Shown: positions 63,552 to 64,000 of the stretch, one piece after another | How the letters are laid out: every line of letters begins with the position of its first letter | How positions within the stretch are numbered: the first letter of the stretch is position 1 | From: Phocoena phocoena | Lineage: Eukaryota > Chordata > Mammalia > Artiodactyla > Phocoenidae | Assembly: GCF_963924675.1 (NCBI RefSeq) | Contig: NC_089236.1 | Coordinates: 44,052,500-44,116,499, forward strand | Direction of reading: 5' to 3' | Length of the DNA: 64,000 bases | The notes under the pieces: generated by a model | Databases searched by the model: none | What the model was told of the DNA's origin: nothing | What the model saw: the letters and a program-made list of their open reading frames with translations, nothing else | Program-made: the position numbers and the translations under genes

Positions 63552-64000
63552 GTGACTTCAGGTACGAGGTCCGCGAAGTATGCAAAGCAGAGTGTTTTCT
63601 CTTGGCTGCTCACAAAAAGGCGGCAACCGGTATTTCCTGGGCGCTTCGGACACACCAGAAATCGTGTCCTGAAGCTGTTTGAGGGCTCTGGAAATAGAGC
63701 TCTCCTCATGGAACGCGCAATGTGTTGCCCATCATTCCGCACGCACGGAGGGCATCCGAGGGGAAGACCACTGGGCCTCGATGTTGCTCAGCTGTTCCAC
63801 CGGGGTCTGGAGATACTCACTGACAATGGAGGAAAATGGATGCAAACCAGAGGGGCCTACGAGTCCTCAGAAGGGTACTTCCCTCAAAGTAAAGATGAAG
63901 AGCTACTAAGAACTCGTGGAAACAGCTGCATGCCTCCCTTTCTGCCCGGCTACTCAGGGCCTAACCTGGAGGCAAGTTCTCACGTTGAGTTTCTCTTGAC
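63552..64000. repeat. Partial unit M45 at the right edge
   Basis: The first 449 bp of a unit. Up to about 63870 it carries the private markers of M40. From about 63884 (cctcaaagtaaagatg) it matches M44 instead, giving a visible mosaic junction. The window ends inside the unit, so the array continues. Confidence 0.85.

Larger units (their letters stand above)
28297..64000. repeat. Satellite array, right arm (same unit and orientation)
   Basis: The array resumes immediately after the LTR in the same phase and orientation. Landmarks are at 29020, 30400, 31781, 33162, 34543, 35924, 37305, 38685, 40064, 41445, 42825, 44205, 45584, 46964, 48345, 49726, 51106, 52488, 53869, 55249, 56629, 58031, 59412, 60792, 62172 and 63552. 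The reading phase of the unit is conserved through the LTR, so the LTR is a simple insertion and not a junction between two arrays. In M27 and M28 the landmark is changed to ctgacttcagg. Apart from the poly(A) footprint near 57,864, I see no other foreign sequence in this arm. Confidence 0.96.

Noticed and set aside
1..64000. CRISPR array or bacterial operon
   Set aside because: The repeat unit is 1.38 kb with no short direct repeats and unique spacers, no coding organisation and no ribosome binding sites; the LTR and CpG pattern indicate a mammalian genome.

Overview
The window is almost entirely one tandem satellite array of a mammal, most likely a bovid. A unit of about 1,380 bp repeats head-to-tail from base 1 to base 64,000. 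Using the landmark gtgacttcaggt(a/t)cgagg as unit start, I place 45 landmarks (1296, 2676, 4057 ... 63552). These give 44 complete units (M1-M44), a partial unit at each edge, and spacings that are nearly always 1,376-1,382 bp. Unit length, GC- and CpG-rich composition, and an LTR inserted in the array resemble the ruminant 1.4-kb satellite I class (cattle 1.715 family, with its LTR-bearing 1.711b variant). That family assignment rests on remembered family knowledge, not a database match. No host protein gene, tRNA or rRNA is visible.

The only large non-satellite segment is a solo LTR of a class II (ERVK/betaretrovirus-like) endogenous retrovirus at 26826-28296. It has TG...CA ends and a perfect 6-bp target duplication. 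It carries an intact 174-codon reading frame in U3, nine 39-bp tandem repeats, a TATA box and a closely spaced AATAAA signal. An LTR-free copy of the same insertion site lies in the paralogous unit M22, so the insertion appears younger than the local three-unit duplication.

Layout: 1-13744 holds a four-unit block (M1-M4) and a second copy of it with one extra unit (M5-M9). 13745-23401 shows two-unit (dimer) alternation. 24782-34542 is a duplicated three-unit block, one copy of which holds the LTR. 34543-64000 is a mosaic of a few recurrent unit types, including nearly identical neighbours (M27/M28, M34/M35) and a unit type that returns five units later (M40/M45). This is the pattern expected from unequal exchange and gene conversion.

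Two units (M4 and M40) carry a short poly(A) tract flanked by an 11-bp duplication at exactly the same position, which looks like a minimal L1-type retroposition footprint. The long reading frames in the satellite start with GTG, shift between units and show amino-acid changes freely; I treat them as chance openings, not genes.
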